A model generated the notes under the pieces. That model was not told where the DNA came from and searched no databases. It saw only the letters and a list, made by a program, of their open reading frames with translations. Source: Cystobasidiopsis lactophilus (Eukaryota; Basidiomycota; Agaricostilbomycetes; Agaricostilbales; Chionosphaeraceae). Taken from it: a DNA stretch of 64,000 nucleotides. The position numbers and the translations under genes are program-made. Position 1 is the stretch's first letter; each line of letters starts with the position of its first letter. The stretch lies in contig BCIO01000001.1 in assembly GCA_001599975.1 (NCBI GenBank), positions 186,001-250,000 of the forward strand, given 5' to 3'. Shown piece by piece: positions 1 to 11,243 of this stretch.

Positions 1-70
1 ACTGCTGCTCAATGAGCGCGGCCGCCTTGGTGTCCAAAGGCAGATGCCATTCGTCGTCAAGAGAAACCAT
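1..70 (-). CDS. 5' end of an unidentified gene, cut by the window edge
   Basis: On the minus strand an ATG at 70 opens a frame that stays open to the window edge. It reads MVSLDDEWHLPLDTK followed by an Ala-rich stretch. There is no stop in the 23 codons visible. The peptide is too short to assign a family, and the ATG could also lie inside an exon of a longer gene. I judge it coding only because composition and frame look natural and the opposite strand offers nothing better. Confidence 0.3.
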   Translation of the reverse strand, partial: MVSLDDEWHLPLDTKAAALIEQQ

Positions 71-1032
71 GGGCTTCCGGTCCTTTGCTCCCCGCGAAGG
101 GATGCGCTGGCCTGGTCGCAACCCCTTGATACCGCGGTTTGCCATCGGTCGTTGGCTGGAAAGGCAGGTCAAACCGAATTGGAATTGGTCAAGCCAAATT
201 GGAATCCGTCTTCGAAGTTGACAGACAACTCGAGAACAACAGGACACAAAGGAATCGCTCAGGCAGTAGCCACGTCTAAACTTGCTTGTTAAGGATGAGA
301 GTGACCAAGTTCTTTTTGAGAGGGCTAGCGGGGAAGGTCGGCAATGCCGCCTGCCAGCTGGGTCCGAGTCAGAAGGAGGCCCAACAAAGCGCAATAATCC
401 AAGTAGCTTGCAGAGAAGGAAAGGCTGTGGACGTCGTCTCAACAATCAACATTTCGCAACAGAGAGCCAAGGCCTGCGAAAGCTGAAAAGCTTCGACTGT
501 CTTCAGGATCGCTCTGAGCCTCTGGCTTGCATGAGCCTGGCTCTCGAGCTTGCCGTGGCCTGTTGGGACTTGAAAGCCAGGCGTACGACCAAATCAACAT
601 CTAGTTTGAATGGCATGATGCCAAAGACAACGCCAGCGAGCAGGCCAACGTCAAAGTTGAGCAAAAGAGGCGGGCAGCGATCATGGAGAGCTCGAGGTGG
701 CGATCCTCAACTCATGGTGTCTTGGAGGGCTGGCAAACCAGGCGTTGCCAGAAGAATGTTTTGAAGCTTCAGGGTACAATGGAAAATGCAGAGGAAGGGC
801 AATATGCTACAAAGCCAGGCAGCGAGCCGCCTTGCATGGTCTTGTCTCAACAGATTGAGGTCAATACTGGGATGGCGAAAAAGGAAGAGAGGAAGAGAAG
901 TAGAGCAGCTGGCCAATGGCATCCGACGACTCCTTGAGAGATGGCTAGGAGGAGCGCTAAGAGCAACCAGCGCTCAACGGCGTGTGCTCGAAAGATGCCG
1001 AGGACTCACCTGTGCGGCATGACATTGTCCCG
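71..1032. other. Intergenic stretch without a convincing gene
   Basis: Open frames of up to about 160 codons exist on the plus strand (282-764), but they have no recognisable domain and an Arg/Ser-rich composition typical of random GC-balanced sequence. I see no repeat, RNA gene or clear terminator. It probably holds the promoter of the gene at the left edge and the 3' flank of the gene starting at 2466. Confidence 0.4.
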
Positions 1033-2466
1033 TTAAGCCTGAGCATGTAGGGGCCAAGGCAGTCCTTTGACAGTAAGCTTTAAATAGGGCTGCGTCTCTC
1101 CGGGCAAAAGGGGTGGCCATTTGACAACGTAACCATGCAGCGATCCGGCGTTCGTAGGTCCGTGCGCTTCCAGGACGCCATTCCACTCACTGCCAGTGAG
1201 CCCCGTCAGAAGGAACCGCACAAGGCAGCGCTTCAGACGATTCTGCGTTGCGCGTTCAATATGATGAGTCTCAATCGTGCGGCCAAGCAACGGGATTCGG
1301 CTTGTAGTGCTAGTCTTAGACGTGACGAAAGGAAACGTAGGCAAGGGATTGTCCGGATGCTCGGCACACCACAACAACTTGCCGGCCGTGACTTCCCCGA
1401 AGTCTTGAGTGCCAAAGGTGTGCTTATCGGCAAAGAAATGAGCTTCAGATTGCAATATTCTCATCAGCTGAAAGACGCACCATTTCCTTTGTCTCAATCT
1501 TGAACTTCTTGCTGTCGAAAGGATTGGAAAGTGAGGACAAAGCTGGGCTTTTGGCGACTTCGGCTTTGTGCCACGCCTCCCACTCTCCTAGCAGCCAGAG
1601 GCGTAGCGGTTCAAAGGAAGCGACATCATGGTGTTTGGGATCGAAGGTAGAGGGACCGTGAGAGTGGTGCACGATAGCGGTACACTGCACGTGAGGAGAG
1701 AAGTACACCGCGTAGGCGGAGATGAATTGCTTCCCAAGCGAAAGGATGAACGAAACGTTGGGTTTGCTGATGTCCATCTAACCAACTGTTTTCAGTTTTG
1801 CTTGCGCTCGATACACGGGCAACCCACCCCAGACCAGATTTCGCTCAAAGAGACAATACCTCTACCGTTGGGCGGGAAGACGGTCGTCGGAACAACACGG
1901 AGACCATGAGAGGCCGAGGAGCGATGATTTTTGTAATTGATGAGCAGGCCCAGAGCGTCGAGCGCGGCAATTGGCGGGCCGATCAACGGAAGGAGGCCCA
2001 TGCTGCCCTTATCCTCGACGCTGAGGTCCATACGAACAAGCAAGCGACTAACGGCACCGTTGAGCGTATCTTCACTGAGACCGTAATACTGATTGCGGGC
2101 CGTGGGACGGGGAACGGGCAGGAGCTGAGTGGGAGTCATGATCTGCACTTCGATATTGGCCCCCGTATCGTGAACTGCTTTGAGCCAGACTTCTTCGTGG
2201 GCTATGATGGGCTGCATCCATGCCATTCGATGCTGATTCACTTCGAGCTCCTTGCCATCGGCTGTGGCATGATGGGTGACTCCGCTGGCCGCATTGGGCG
2301 TGGCCGGCAGGACCGCTACTGGGTCCTTGGGATGGGTTCCTCTACGGTTCAGATCCTTAGGAGAGGGCTCCGCGGATTGAGTGGAAGGAGTAGGCGCCGT
2401 CATTACGCGGAGTGGCGGCGACGGCGACTGCGCCGGGGGCTTGAGCGGGAACTCTTCATAGGGCAT
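1033..2466 (-). CDS. Uncharacterised protein, three exons
   Basis: A minus-strand gene read as three exons. Exon 1 (from the ATG at 2466 to about 1810) begins MPYEEFPLKPP and has a Pro/Ser/Thr-rich N-terminus of about 60 residues, followed by a globular-looking segment that includes the motif RLLVRMDLSVEDKG. After a short intron, exon 2 (about 1780-1480) reads PNVSFILSLGKQFISAYAVYF. A second intron of about 70 nt ends in GATAAG, and exon 3 runs to the stop at 1033. No signal peptide or membrane segment is evident. I do not recognise the family. Consistent composition over three exons with plausible GT-AG junctions supports a real gene; the exon 1/2 junction is the weakest point. It is divergent from the GMP synthase gene starting at 3033. 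Confidence 0.5.
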
Positions 2467-3032
2467 TGTATTAGACTCTGGTTCGATGATTCGATGATTG
2501 AAGGACGTCGCAGTCCAAGACAGGAACTACACCGCCCAAGGACAGGGAGACACCGCAACAAAGGCTAGAAACCCTGAAGAGTAGTCTTTTAAGGGGTTGG
2601 AGTTGGCGTTCTAGGAGGAGCCTCTGCACCTGCAGCCTTCATGGCAGCCAAAATGGTTCTCTATCTTCACCTCTTCACACCAAGGACAATGACAAGAAAC
2701 TGTAGACTGCGTATTGGAGGTCCAGCCAACACCCAGCCTTAAAGTGGCCTCGATCGCATAGTGCAGGCCCCGAGAGCAGAGAAAGCAGTTTATATGAAGA
2801 ACTCTAACCAGTCAGCGACAGAGCTCCTCAGGTGGGCTAAAGCATAATGATTCCAGTCACTTCGAGACCACACGTCGGTTGCAGGGCAAAATCCACCAAA
2901 GCAGGCGACAGGACAGTCCAAAAAGACGTCACTATCATTTTGAGAGCAAAGTCTAGCACCAGACATCGACGGTCGAGTTCAACCTTCGAATCCACTGCCA
3001 AAATCGCGACTTGATCCGCACCCGCCGTCGCG
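2467..3032. other. Divergent intergenic region upstream of GUA1
   Basis: This 566-bp gap separates two divergent genes and presumably carries both promoters. No open frame with coding character is seen on either strand, and I could not pick out a specific regulatory site. Confidence 0.4.
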
Positions 3033-5202
3033 ATGACCCAAGCTATCCCAGACCAGTTCGACACGCTGTAGGTCACTCCTTACAGTGATCAAAATCGCTC
3101 TAAAGCCAAAGCCAGCCTTGTCCTTGACTTTGGCTCTCAATATGCACGCGCTCTCGTTCAGCGCATGAAATTTTTCTAATGACTCCCAACAGTCCCACCT
3201 CATCACTAGAAGATGTCGAGAGCTGCAGGTAGGCTATAAAACATGCTTAATATAAGGCTTGATCGACAAGCGCGGCCAGATCTACTGCGAAATGCTGCCC
3301 TGCACGCAAAAGATGAAGGATTTGAAGTGGAAACCGAAAGGTCGGTCGAGGGCCCGAACAAACCTTCTGGTCTCGTTGTCTAACTCCCCAGATAGGAATC
3401 ATTTTGTCTGGCTCGCCGTACTCGGTTTATGACGAGGATGCGCCGCGTGTCGACCCCGACGTTTACGATTTCGGAGTGCCCGTGTTGGGCATTTGTTACG
3501 GCCTGCAGGTCAGCCTCGTCGCGTCTTTTTTGTGATTTCGGAGCTCAGTCCAGTATCAGGAAACGGCCAACCACTTTGGAGCCAAGGTCCAGTCTTGCGA
3601 TCGGCGCGAGTATGGCGAGGCCACCATTTCCATCATTAAGCACGCTGGCAAAACGCCCAACGGCGAGCACCTGGACAAGCTGTTTGAAGGCATCGAAGGC
3701 GATATGCCCGTAGGCAGTGATTCTTTATCGAGCCCGAAGGTCTCTCTTATGGGATACGATGGCAGGTCTGGATGTCGCACTCCGACCGCCTCCACTCGCT
3801 GCCAGAACACTTCGTGACTGTCGCGACAACCCCATCTGCTCCATTTGCCGCCGTTGCTCACGAAACGAAGCCAATCTACGGTGTCCAGTTCCACCCTGAA
3901 GTCACCCACTCGCCGCGAGGCAAAGAAGTGTTCGACCGCTTCGCAACTCTTTGTGGTGTCAAACGCGAATGGAAGATGGAGGCTTTCATCGGCAAGGAGA
4001 TTACGCGCATTCGCGAACTCGTCGGCCCGACAGGCCAAGTCATCGGCGCGGTCTCTGGCGGCGTCGATTCTTCCGTTGCCGCCAAGCTGATGCACGAGGC
4101 CATCGGCGACCGCTTCCATGCTATCATGGTCGACAACGGTGTGTTGCGCCTGGACGAAGCGACGCAGGTGCACAAGATGCTCCGCGAAGACTTGGGCGTC
4201 AATCTCACAGTCAAGGACGCCTCCGAGGTCTTCCTCAACAAGCTCAAGGGCGTGTTGGATCCTGAACAGAAGCGCAAGATCATCGGGAACACGTTCATCG
4301 AGGTGTTCGAGGAAGAGGCCGCTCGCATCGAAGCCGAGGCCGAGAAAGAGATGGAGCTTACTGGTGGCCAAGCCAAGGGCAAGATCGAATGGTTGCTTCA
4401 AGGCACCCTCTACCCAGATGTCATCGAGAGCATCAGCTTCAAGGGCCCCAGTGCGACCATCAAGACCCACCACAACGTCGGCGGGTTGTTGGCGGACATG
4501 AAGCTTAAGCTCATCGAGCCACTACGCGAGCTGTTCAAAGGTCGGTCTTCAATACATTGGCTCCCATAAGGCAATCTCACTAAACTTGCCCTTGTTCGCA
4601 GACGAGGTTCGAGCCTTGGGCCGCTTGTTGGGCATCCCGGCCCACCTCGTTGGCCGCCACCCCTTCCCTGGTCCTGGCCTGGCCATCCGCATCCTCGGCG
4701 AAGTCACCCCTGAACAAGTGAAAATTCTGCAGCTTGCCGACAACATCTTCATCCAAGAGATCCGGGCAGCTGGCCTGTACGACCAGATCTCGCAGGCGTT
4801 TGCCGCCCTCTTCCCTGTTCGCGCAGTCGGTGTGCAGGGAGACAAGCGCACCTACGAGCAGGTGCGACTTTCTGCTCTCTTCAATATGCCATTGGAGTTG
4901 ACCTAGCGAATCATTGCGAAAGGTCATCGCCCTGCGCGCTGTTCAGACAGAAGATTTTATGACCGCGGATTGGTGAGCTCTCTCAGTCCAGATCTGTAGC
5001 TTTACCTTACAAAGTCTCGTTAGGTTCGAGTTCCCGGCAAGCGTCCTGCGCAAGATCTCATCACGGATCACAAACGAAGTTGCGGGTGTCAATCGAGTCG
5101 TTTACGACGTATCGAGCAAACGTGGGTTTCCCGCCTTTTCGTCTCGCTTTGGAGACTGCTCTTATAAGATAACCAGCGCCCGCAACTATCGAGATGCTGT
5201 AG
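3033..5202 (+). CDS. GUA1: GMP synthase (glutamine-hydrolysing)
   Basis: It converts XMP to GMP using glutamine and ATP, the last step of guanine nucleotide synthesis, in the cytosol. Splicing the short introns gives a full-length family member. The N-terminus [11 protein letters not shown] joins [10 protein letters not shown] across an intron ending at 3115. The class I amidotransferase domain follows, with the nucleophile motif [10 protein letters not shown] near 3466-3500 and the catalytic His/Glu motif [12 protein letters not shown] near 3878. The ATP-pyrophosphatase P-loop [14 protein letters not shown] lies near 4045-4088. The C-terminal dimerisation domain contains [16 protein letters not shown] and ends SSKPPATIEML. 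At least eight introns interrupt it. The splice choice around 3140-3180 has two in-frame solutions. Compared with yeast Gua1 no domain is missing. Confidence 0.95.
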
Positions 5203-5396
5203 ACTCCTTAGACCGCTTGGCTCTTGGCTCTTGTGCTGTTCCTAATTTCCTGGGTTTGCGTGCAATGTACATCTCCCTTAGACTTGTTTCAGCTTCAACT
5301 TTGCAGGCTGTCGTTTGCTGGGCTTTGATGATGATGTCTTCGTAGCGAAAGCTGCGTTGCAAACCCCGCCCTCGCGTCTAGTGGGAGGCAGGAGGA

Positions 5397-6525
5397 CTAT
5401 TTAAACAGGAATTGGAAAGTGTACATCTTCGAATCCGGGTCGAACTGGGGCAGAAGCAGTCAGCTGCCTGCTTGCGGACATTGGGAAAGGTCTTCACTCA
5501 CATGAGACCATGCTGTCCCTTCGGCATCTTCGATCGACCGCGATGGGATTTTGCAAGCTATTGTCTGATACGGCTCGGCTGCAATCTGGAAGCGTAAGAC
5601 GGAGTAAGGTCAGTTCTGGAGAAGGCTGGTAGACCGATGCACGTACGAGCAAATACTGGTGGTCCCGATTTGGCTGCTCGACCCGCTGCTCGAAGGCGCT
5701 CATGAATCGATGGAGCGGCTTGACGCCTTCTTTGATGTGCGGCAGCTTGACTTCAAACTGTTGCGGGGGTCAAAGGAAGCTCATGAATGCCTTCAAAGAC
5801 AAAACTCACCCGAAGCCCCAGCGCGCCGGTGTACGGCTCTCGCAACTTGTGAATGTTGTACCCCGGCGTGCCAATCTTGATGAACTGTTTGAGCGGAACG
5901 GCGCGCTCTTGTTGCTGCTGGGCAACGATGGTCTGCATGTACGCTGTCGAGTCCTTGGCCTCTTTCGCCGCTCGCCTGAAAGCAAGATCAAGATCAGCCA
6001 CTGTGTCTCTGGCGAGGGGCAAATTGGAGCCAAACGCACCTTGCGAGGTTGGTCTGATGCTTTTTACCCTGGGTGTGGGCCAGGTACGAGTCCTCGCCAG
6101 TGTGCAAAGTCAAGCACAGGCGACATTCCACGCCGCCCAAGTGATTCCGGAGGATGTACGGGTCCTTTGAAACTGTGTGCGACGTCTGTCAGCTCACTTG
6201 TAGCGATTGCTGGGGCATTTGAACGCACGATCGATGGTCTCCAAAGCCTGGTGCGAGAATCAGCTTTGGTGCGCTTTGCGAAGGTGAAAGCGTCAAGAAA
6301 AGGACGCACCAGCTTCCGCAACCGCTCTCTCCGGTCCACATTGCTTTCACTGGCTCCGGCCACACCACCGCCACCGAACTTTGAGCCCACTCTGCGCACC
6401 GAAAGCCATTTGCTTTTCGTGAGCGCGCGAAAAAGAAGGCGGGAAGACGGTCCTCACCGATTCTGGTAATCTGCGATCGATTCTTAGCATCTTTGCCTTG
6501 CTTCTGAGCATGAGAACTCACCCAT
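5397..6525 (-). CDS. SF3A2: Splicing factor 3a subunit 2 (SF3A2 / Prp11)
   Basis: A component of the SF3a part of U2 snRNP, which helps place U2 on the intron branch site in the nucleus. The spliced reading starts MDYQNRVGSKFGGGGVAG, the diagnostic SF3A2 N-terminus, split by two introns within the first six codons. The RERLRKLALETIDLSKDPY region follows. Then comes a matrin/U1-type zinc finger, C-x2-C-x12-H-x5-H (CRLC to HTQGKKH), and then RRAAKEAKD. The C-terminal half has KIGTPGYN and RFMSAFEQRVE and ends MYTFQFLFK. About 220 residues result, with no Pro-rich tail like the human protein. It has about seven introns, using donors such as GTGAGT, GTGCGT and GTACGT. Another U2 snRNP gene, SF3B4, lies 3 kb away on the same strand. 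Confidence 0.93.
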
Positions 6526-7078
6526 TCTACTTGCTGTCTTGGAGGCTTGGGCGCAAAGCCTTCGAAACAGCTTTCGCCTCTCTAAATTTGGTCGACTTGT
6601 GGTGCATCCCGGAAAGCTGAAACCTCGCCTTGAGGGCTCTCGCAGGAGCTACCGTCACATCTTCGTGCTCTAGGTTTCACAAAGACCCTGTCAAATGGTC
6701 CCTCGTTGCGCAATCCCGCTCGTGCCAAGCTCGACACTTGCCCTTGCCACTGGCGCTGCGATTCTTGCACTCCAAGATGCCACTGCGGCCGAGATCAAAG
6801 GATTGCTGCACAACGTGGTCTAATGATCAAAGGCTTGGCCTTTTGACAGTTCGACGGCGCTCGCGTGAAAGACCCCAAGCGCTCGCGGCAAGAATGCCAC
6901 AAGGGATGAAACTCTTCGGGCTCGACCAGTGAAGGGGAGAAGCCAAGAAGTCGTTTCTTGGCACGCGAACCCGTTTCTCTCGCGTTCGTCGTTACTGTTC
7001 GAGGGCTAGGAATGCGTGTGTCTGCACTCTTGACCTGCTCCAACGAACGCTGGTCGAGCACATCCCACACTTTCAAGC
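6526..7078. other. Divergent intergenic region
   Basis: A 553-bp gap between SF3A2 and the plus-strand gene at 7079. No coding frame or repeat is evident. It probably contains the two promoters; no specific site could be supported. Confidence 0.35.
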
Positions 7079-7903
7079 ATGCGCCCAACAATTGTCCTCT
7101 TCGCCCCGTTCGTGTTGGCCCGAGCTGGACAACTCGTCCTGCCCTCTTCCTCTTCCACATGTCACGTCGACCTCAAGTACAGCTCGACGCGCGAAACACT
7201 GGTAGCGCACCTCGCATCCCCCGAACTTTCCACCTCCTTCGCACCCCGAGTCCTAGGGCACTTCACCTTTGCCGACGACGCAGACACACACCTGTGGATG
7301 TCGTTAAGCACACACAACACGTGGAGCTTGTGGAGTTCAGAACCAAGATCACACACTGTGGGAGATGCCGTTACCTTAGCAAGTGAGACTTGCTAAACCG
7401 ACGGCCATTTGCCACAGAGTCCTCTGTCGCAACACCTACGAGCCGCTGAATACGTGCCCTTCCCACCAGCCCGGCAAAAGACAGACGTCGCGTCGGCTGC
7501 GTTGGCATGGGAGCAGCTTCCGGCGGGCAGCAGCCAAGAAGCGGACGCGCTCTGCCCTTCTTCCTTTCGCTTTCTCGCCTCTCGCTCGTCAGAAATTCCA
7601 ACGGAGGTGCGTTCGGGCACCGAATAGCCGATCTCGATGACTGGCTAACTTGGTTCTGTTGATGGCACAGATCCCGTGTACTTGCTCAGTTGGTGAGTTT
7701 GACGCGACCCGCCCCGTGTTGAACTCCTCTTAAATTCGAAGCTTACGCTGTGACCAGGACCTCTACACGACGAGCTAGATCTACACGCTGCAGCAGAGAG
7801 CAGTCGGCACCAGCTGTTCGCCCGCTCATCAACCCTCCAACCGAGATCCAACTCGAGCAGCTGCGTCTCCCCTGACTCTCCTTATGCCCAATATGCACAG
7901 TAA
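7079..7903 (+). CDS. Uncharacterised protein with possible signal peptide
   Basis: An ATG at 7079 begins MRPTIVLFAPFVLARAG, which resembles a cleavable signal peptide, followed by about 85 residues in one exon. A second exon (about 7421-7605) carries AAEYVPFPPARQKTDVAS. Two short introns, each with good GT-AG ends, bring in IPCTCSVG and then LHDELDLHAAAESSRHQLF, before the stop at 7903. The first intron is not settled: phase-compatible donors are GTGGGA or GTTACC near 7358-7368. I do not recognise the family. A distant relation to ER lumenal or membrane proteins such as the PIG-X group was considered, but I see no decisive motif. The downstream frames joining in phase is the main support. Confidence 0.45.
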
Positions 7904-8766
7904 GCCTCCTCCCCACTTCCCTCGAAAGTCCGGCACTTAAATGCCACAACAACAACAGGTTCTTCTGTACCTCCTCCTCCGCCTTACCCGCCGTGTACAC
8001 TTCGCATTTGTTGTACTTATTTGCACTGGTCGCAATGTTAACTTGACCTTGAATGTACATCTTGGACCTACCAGCATCCGCGCGACCATGAGCTTCTCTG
8101 CCCAAAATTTTTGGCAGCGCCGCGCGTGCCACACTTTTTGCTCCGCCCTCTGTCGACGCTGCTCGATTCTACTGCAATAGTAACCCATCTTGCCCATCAT
8201 CTATCGTCTGTCCTCAATAGATCCCAGCGGCTTGAGTCCTCCCCAGCTCAAATCCATCGCCGGTTTCCACCGTGCACTCTCCCAAAATTCTGCTTTTGTT
8301 GATCCTCCTTTATTGGCCTACTCTGCTTGCCAAGAACCCACTTTAATTTCAATGCCTAAAGGTCCTTCTCCCACTCGTTGGGACTTTGATAGAACGTCGA
8401 CTTTTAACTGAAAGGTGGAACATCATCGCAAAGCAACCGTCTTCCACACTCCATCTCCCTTTTGTTATAACCATGGAGAATTCGGGGCACTACAAGATGG
8501 CTGACATCCTCTCTTTTGCTTTTGCGCTTTGGGATTGCGCTGTTTGCTTGCCCGGGGCTCGTTCTTTGGCTCTTTTCATGCCTCTCTCACTTGCACCCTC
8601 GGATCATCTTCCGCCACTTTCCAAGTCTTGATTACACCAAAAGACGGTTGATCTTAATCTCCCCGCATACGACACACTTTGCGCATTTTACCGGAAGAGA
8701 CTAAGTCTTGCCCGGCCTTGCCCATTTTCACCACCTCTTGCTCTCACACCATCCCACCTCTCAAAA
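7904..8766. other. Intergenic region with CT-rich promoter-like tract
   Basis: This 860-bp stretch is rich in C/T on the plus strand, especially 8190-8760, a composition common in fungal core promoters and 5' leaders. The ATG at 8767 sits in CTCAAAAATGG. Short open frames here lack coding character. Confidence 0.4.
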
Positions 8767-9245
8767 ATGGTTTTCGTCCACGTCGGTTCGTACTCCTTCC
8801 CTACCTCATTGACCTATGGCAATGTTGGACGAGAGCACAAACAGTCCTGATCAAGATCGCCGACTCCCTACCCGAAGCCGACTTTCAAAAGCTCGTTCAA
8901 GCCGTCCAGAAGTTCGGCGAGTGCGTCCACATCCCCTTCTCCCTCTCTTTCTTCACTCTCTTACCAATAGGAGTTAGGTTACCGGTAGTTCAGCGTTATC
9001 GAGCTTCCACCACCCGAGGCACGGACGGACCGGCACCGAAAGAACTAGCGGAGGACTTCAACTACGCCATCGTTGCGGAATTCGCGAACAAAGAGGACTG
9101 GGTGACGTATGCTACTGATCCGCTTTATGCTACTTTGGACAAGTGCGTTCTTCTTCTTTTTGGGGAGGGGGGAAGGGGCTGATGAGAGTGTAGGTATTTG
9201 ACGCCTTATCAAGAGCGGTTGGTCGTTTATCAATACACTGTTTGA
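8767..9245 (+). CDS. Dabb (stress-responsive alpha/beta-barrel) domain protein
   Basis: A small protein of about 115 residues. The ATG at 8767 gives MVFVHVVLIKIADSLPEAD after an intron with donor GTTCGT. This matches the typical start of Dabb proteins, in which VxHxVLFK forms the first strand. The middle reads DFNYAIVAEFANKEDW, the conserved second-half signature, and the end YLTPYQERLVVYQYTV matches the family's last strand. Introns lie near 8785-8850, 8925-8990 and 9140-9194. Dabb proteins are dimeric ferredoxin-like barrels; functions range from stress response to polyketide cyclisation, so no reaction can be assigned. The second intron donor has two options that change only a few residues. 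Confidence 0.8.
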
Positions 9246-9599
9246 AAACCCTTTTGCTTTGGGAGAAGGAGGAAAAGGGAAAAGTGGAATTGCCCAGGGA
9301 GAGGGCCATTTTTGCAAAAAAAGTTGCATTCTAGTACAAGTCTCCTTCCCTCTCTTCGTTCTCCTCCTTTCGACCACCTCTAGCCACCTTTTGAGCTTGT
9401 CCACTTTCAATGCCCCGTGTGGTGCAAAAAGGGAAGCCTTCTCCCGTCGGAAGGAAATGGTGGAGACGAGCTGTGAGACGGCCCGAGATCGCGCTTAGCC
9501 TCTCGTGCGGAGCTAAAGGAAGGACCAGCTCACCTTTCTTTGGCAGGTCGATAGGTCTATGAGAAACCTGGAGGTGGAAGTGGAACAAACCCAGGCTGT
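9246..9599. other. Convergent 3' region
   Basis: This 354-bp gap lies between the stop codons of the convergent Dabb and SF3B4 genes. It has A-rich and G-rich runs but no coding frame. It presumably contains both polyadenylation regions; no canonical signal was distinctive enough to mark. Confidence 0.35.
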
Positions 9600-11043
9600 T
9601 TACCCCCATTCAATCTCCTGTCAAAGAATACTGAAAAGAGGTGAAAGAAAAGGCACCGGTGGACCAGGCGCAAAACCCGGTGGAGGGGGTGGCATGCCTG
9701 CAGAAGTAGGCGTAGCGAACCCCGGTGGAGGGGCCATCATGCCCGGTGGTGGGCCCATGCCGGGCGGAGGAGCCGAAGCGGCCGCTAGTTGTTGTTGATA
9801 CATCGGTGCCTGTTCGTCCCGACATCACCTTCAGAAACGAAGTGGGTTTCTAAAGGAAGGGTGGGACGTACACCAGGCGGCGGCGGCGGCGGTCTATAAA
9901 CCCCAGCGGACATACCTCCCATCTGGCCCGGCTGTACATTCTTCCTCGCTTGAGCAGCCAAGAGCCTTTCTGCTTGAGTGCCATGGCGTTCTCCCTTGCC
10001 GTCTTTCTTGAAGGCGTATTGGACCGAGACGGGCTTGTTCATGAGGTACTGCTGGTCCATGGACTCGATCGCTTGGTCCGCCGCTTCGAACGAGTCGTAC
10101 GTGACGAAACCGTAGCCTTTCGATTGGAAGTTGTCATCCCGAGAGATCTGTTTGTGGCCACCTTCCTGGTTAGCACACCACTTTTCAGGTGCTGGAGTGA
10201 AAGTGCACAACGAACCTGTGCATTCACGGAGACTTTTAATGAGAAGGATAACTCATGCGAGTAAGAGGGGAGACGCACCTTGGCGGGTTGGGTGAGCGTG
10301 CCAAAGTTGGAGAAGGCGGTGTGCAAGAGGGACTCTGTGACTTCCTCGTCCAAGTTGCCGACGAACAGGTTGGCGCCGATGTCCACCGGTTTCCTATCTG
10401 ACGAGGCCTGAGCCACACCCAAATCTCAGAAGTCTGAACACAGTGTGGATTTTGAGGGGGAAGGGACAAACCATGTTGACTCTGATTGGTTTGCCCCATA
10501 ACTTGATCTGTTCTCTCCCCGATCCGCTGAGTCATCAAGGAATGACTATTAAGTAAGGAAGGACGAACCTGGTTCATGATCCGACAAGCGTACTCGGCGT
10601 CCTCGGGCACTGCAAACTCGCAAAAGCCAAAGCCTTGGTGCGACATGGACACTCGGTCCCTCGGCAGATGCACGTTAGCTTGTGATACCCATCAGTCCTG
10701 ACACAGTGTAAGTGATAGAGGAGGACAACGAACCAACGGGCCCAGCTTGGAGCATCAACTCCCACACGATGGCGTCCGACACTCGCTCGTCCAAGTTGCC
10801 CTGTCGTCGCTCTCAGTGTCTGTCACCAATGACTGTGATAGGACTGAGGGACATTACAATGTACACTGTAGCTTCCTATAGCGCCACTCAGAGTGATTGA
10901 GGGACAAAATTCTAAGGGAGGAAGCAAACGAACTTGGTTGCGCTCAGCTTCATTCCTGCCCGGCACTGTTCATCGCCCTTGCTGTTCAGTATAATATTAT
11001 ATACTAAGTGTGTAAGGCCAAGCAACGAACCAGCAGTAGTCAT
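9600..11043 (-). CDS. SF3B4: Splicing factor 3b subunit 4 (SF3B4 / Hsh49)
   Basis: A U2 snRNP protein with two RRMs that contacts pre-mRNA upstream of the branch site. Spliced reading: MTTAAERNQ, then EATVYI from an 18-nt exon, then [20 protein letters not shown] (RRM1 RNP2 and helix). RRM1 RNP1 reads [11 protein letters not shown], and RRM2 has [15 protein letters not shown] and [16 protein letters not shown]. The conserved linker [20 protein letters not shown] follows. The C-terminus is Pro/Gly/Met-rich with repeated PPPG units and ends EIEWG. This is much shorter than the human Pro-rich tail. About nine introns interrupt it, many with donor GTTCGT. The start is fixed by the first exon MTTA, which joins in phase to AERNQ. 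It is on the same strand as SF3A2, a partner in the same snRNP. Confidence 0.93.
10858..10875 (-). other. SF3B4: 18-nt micro-exon of SF3B4
   Basis: On the minus strand GAAGCTACAGTGTACATT encodes EATVYI, exactly the residues missing between ERNQ and GNLD in RRM1. It is flanked by CTATAG on the acceptor side and GTAATG on the donor side, phase 0 on both sides. Without it the first beta strand of RRM1 would be lost. Confidence 0.8.
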
Positions 11044-11243
11044 CTCGCACAAGGGCACAAGTCACCGTCCAACTCCAAGCTTCAACCGCTCCCACCAATT
11101 CAATCCCCTGTCAAAATATATAAAGTTCTGGTCCCTGGGTCTCTAGGCTTGCTACTACCCTTGCTGTTTCGTTAGCGCTAGTCCCCGCGTGTTCCAGTCT
11201 TGCCCGCCCAAAGGCACGACGCCCAGGGCTTTCGCGCAAAGAA
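11044..11243. promoter_or_regulatory. Short divergent promoter region
   Basis: Only 200 bp separate the start codons of SF3B4 (minus) and the glycosyltransferase-like gene (plus), so the two probably share a bidirectional promoter. The stretch includes a CAAGCTTCAACCGCTCCCACC tract and an AT-rich AATATATAAAG near 11115 that may serve as a TATA-like element for the plus-strand gene. Confidence 0.45.

Noticed and set aside
282-764. 160-codon plus-strand open frame near the left edge
   Set aside because: No domain, no splice continuation and random-like Arg/Ser composition.
9658-9770. GGTGGAGG-type tandem repeats as a minisatellite
   Set aside because: They are the Pro/Gly-rich C-terminal codons of SF3B4 read on the opposite strand.
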